Shown here piece by piece: positions 63,223 through 64,000 of a stretch of 64,000 bases of DNA. The position numbers and the translations under genes were made by a program. The notes beneath the pieces are model-generated. The model was not told where the DNA came from, searched no databases, and was given only the letters and a program-made list of their open reading frames with translations. Location of the stretch: assembly GCA_040880525.1 (NCBI GenBank), contig JBBDIG010000016.1:62001-126000 (forward strand). The letters run 5' to 3'. How positions within the stretch are numbered: position 1 is the stretch's first letter; each line of letters starts with the position of its first letter. The DNA is from Bacteroidia bacterium. Its GTDB lineage: Bacteria > Bacteroidota > Bacteroidia > CAILMK01 > JBBDIG01.

Positions 63223-64000
63223 TCAGGGGTCCTTTGAAAGATGCTCCATTCGGTGCTTATGATTCCCGATCACGTTTTCCAGTCGCCATTCCAATCTTTC
63301 CACATAAGGATGCTGCCGGACTGCGCAATCGCTTTTTTCGCATAGCGGGCAGGATGAGGGAACGCAGGGATCGGTATGAATGAACAGTTCCACGGAGGTG
63401 CTCATCTCGCTGTTGACGAGCGCCTCTATTTTGTCAACGGAATGATGTACCATTTTCAGTTCATAGTACCAGGGCAGGGTCATGTGGCAATCAATGTGAA
63501 GATTAGAGCCGTATTGAATGATGCGCAGGTTATGGAAATCTATCCAATCCTCCTCCCGGTTTTCGTTCAGTATCCTTATTACTTGCTGAACAAGTTTTTT
63601 GTCGGCTTCATCCATTACGCCAGAAACGGATTTGCGCAGCAGCTTATACCCGGACCAGATCAAGAGGAGGCCGAACAGGACAGCAATCAGGCTGTCAAGC
63701 CAATGCAGGCCGGTAAAATAAATTACGGCCAGTCCTGCTACCAGTCCGGCACTGGTCCAGGCATCACTCAGCAGGTGCTTACCGTCAGAGGTAATGGTGA
63801 TGGAATTCCATTTTCTGCCATTATTTATCAGGATGAGGCCCATCGTCAAGTTTGCAGCACCGGCAAAAACTGAGATGATGATCCCGGTATCCAGGTGCGT
63901 AAGAGCGGTTGGTTCAAGCAAGTTATAGATTGATTTTCCTGCCATAGCCAGCCCTGCTACCAAAATAAGGAGCCCTTCCAGGCCAGCCGAAAGAAATTCG
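63223..64000 (-). CDS. Cation diffusion facilitator transporter (5' end outside window)
   Basis: The frame is open to the window edge; the TTG at 63963 is internal (LSAGLEGLLILVAGLAM continues it), so the N-terminus is missing. The visible 259 codons hold the later membrane helices, with the zinc-site residues in LLSDAWTSAGLVAGL, and the C-terminal domain (DWIDFHNLRIIQYGSNLHID, VELFIHTDPC). The tail HTDPCVPSSCPLCEKSDC is Cys rich and may bind metal. CDF proteins export Zn2+, Fe2+, Co2+ or Mn2+ in exchange for protons. Confidence 0.88.
   Translation of the reverse strand, partial: EFLSAGLEGLLILVAGLAMAGKSIYNLLEPTALTHLDTGIIISVFAGAANLTMGLILINNGRKWNSITITSDGKHLLSDAWTSAGLVAGLAVIYFTGLHWLDSLIAVLFGLLLIWSGYKLLRKSVSGVMDEADKKLVQQVIRILNENREEDWIDFHNLRIIQYGSNLHIDCHMTLPWYYELKMVHHSVDKIEALVNSEMSTSVELFIHTDPCVPSSCPLCEKSDCAVRQHPYVERLEWRLENVIGNHKHRMEHLSKDP

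Noticed and set aside
1-64000. tRNA or rRNA genes
   Set aside because: Intergenic regions were read for cloverleaf arms and the conserved T-loop, and none was found.

Overview
The window comes from a Bacteroidota (Bacteroidetes) chromosome. At least eight secreted proteins end in type IX secretion (T9SS) sorting domains: seven of type A and one gliding-motility type B. Several genes are preceded by the Bacteroidota -7 promoter element TAnnTTTG, and most start codons lack a Shine-Dalgarno sequence. No rRNA, tRNA, CRISPR array or intact mobile element was seen. Assignments rest on reading the translations and motifs by eye; no database search was run.

Layout. 1-6041: end of an Nfu-type Fe-S scaffold gene, a large secreted thermolysin-like protease, then an aspC-like aminotransferase overlapping a heptose-7-phosphate kinase. 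6042-6726: REP-like palindromes around an IS4-type transposase scrap. 6727-16455: two tandem giant T9SS-exported paralogues (beta-propeller, six 51-residue repeats, dockerin-like, cohesin-like, sorting domain) sharing a 408 bp tract that reads as identical. 16720-18282: an M15 peptidase and a frameshifted Eco57I-type methylase remnant. 18410-23917: a delta-60 repeat protein and a second tandem pair of T9SS-exported paralogues, again with near-identical 3' ends. 24002-25507: a broken SAM methyltransferase and a Ca2+/Na+ antiporter gene cut by an in-frame TGA.

25792-36619 is mostly housekeeping and signalling: pssA-purS-M28 peptidase with overlapping genes, a PAS histidine kinase, an ECF sigma factor overlapping a zinc-finger anti-sigma/TonB-C fusion, a secreted propeller protein with a clear terminator, a DUF457 membrane protein, a second M28 peptidase and a GNAT enzyme. 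After three tandem 68-69 bp repeats come rsmA, mgtE, a 2-hydroxyacid dehydrogenase and folE (37041-41271). 42175-48543 holds a type B T9SS protein, remnants of a dihaem cytochrome c peroxidase and of a sorting domain, and a thioredoxin-like/BNR-propeller gene pair. The rest (48913-64000) carries an EEP-family protein, a rhomboid, a lipoprotein, a CoA-binding protein, a sugar-nucleotide transferase, an NtrY-like kinase, a VOC protein, a DNA glycosylase, a ComB-like gene lacking a normal start, a four-helix-bundle protein, gcvT, a YheT-type hydrolase, a cupin, a GNAT enzyme, an MmcQ/YjbR protein and a truncated CDF transporter.

Two themes stand out. First, both tandem pairs of T9SS cargo have diverged in their bodies but share nearly identical DNA over the sorting-domain end, consistent with repeated gene conversion of the export tag. 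Second, six decayed genes (transposase, restriction-modification methylase, small-molecule methyltransferase, antiporter, cytochrome peroxidase, sorting-domain tail) lie between healthy genes, several in AT-rich patches, which suggests sites where foreign genes have been gained and lost.
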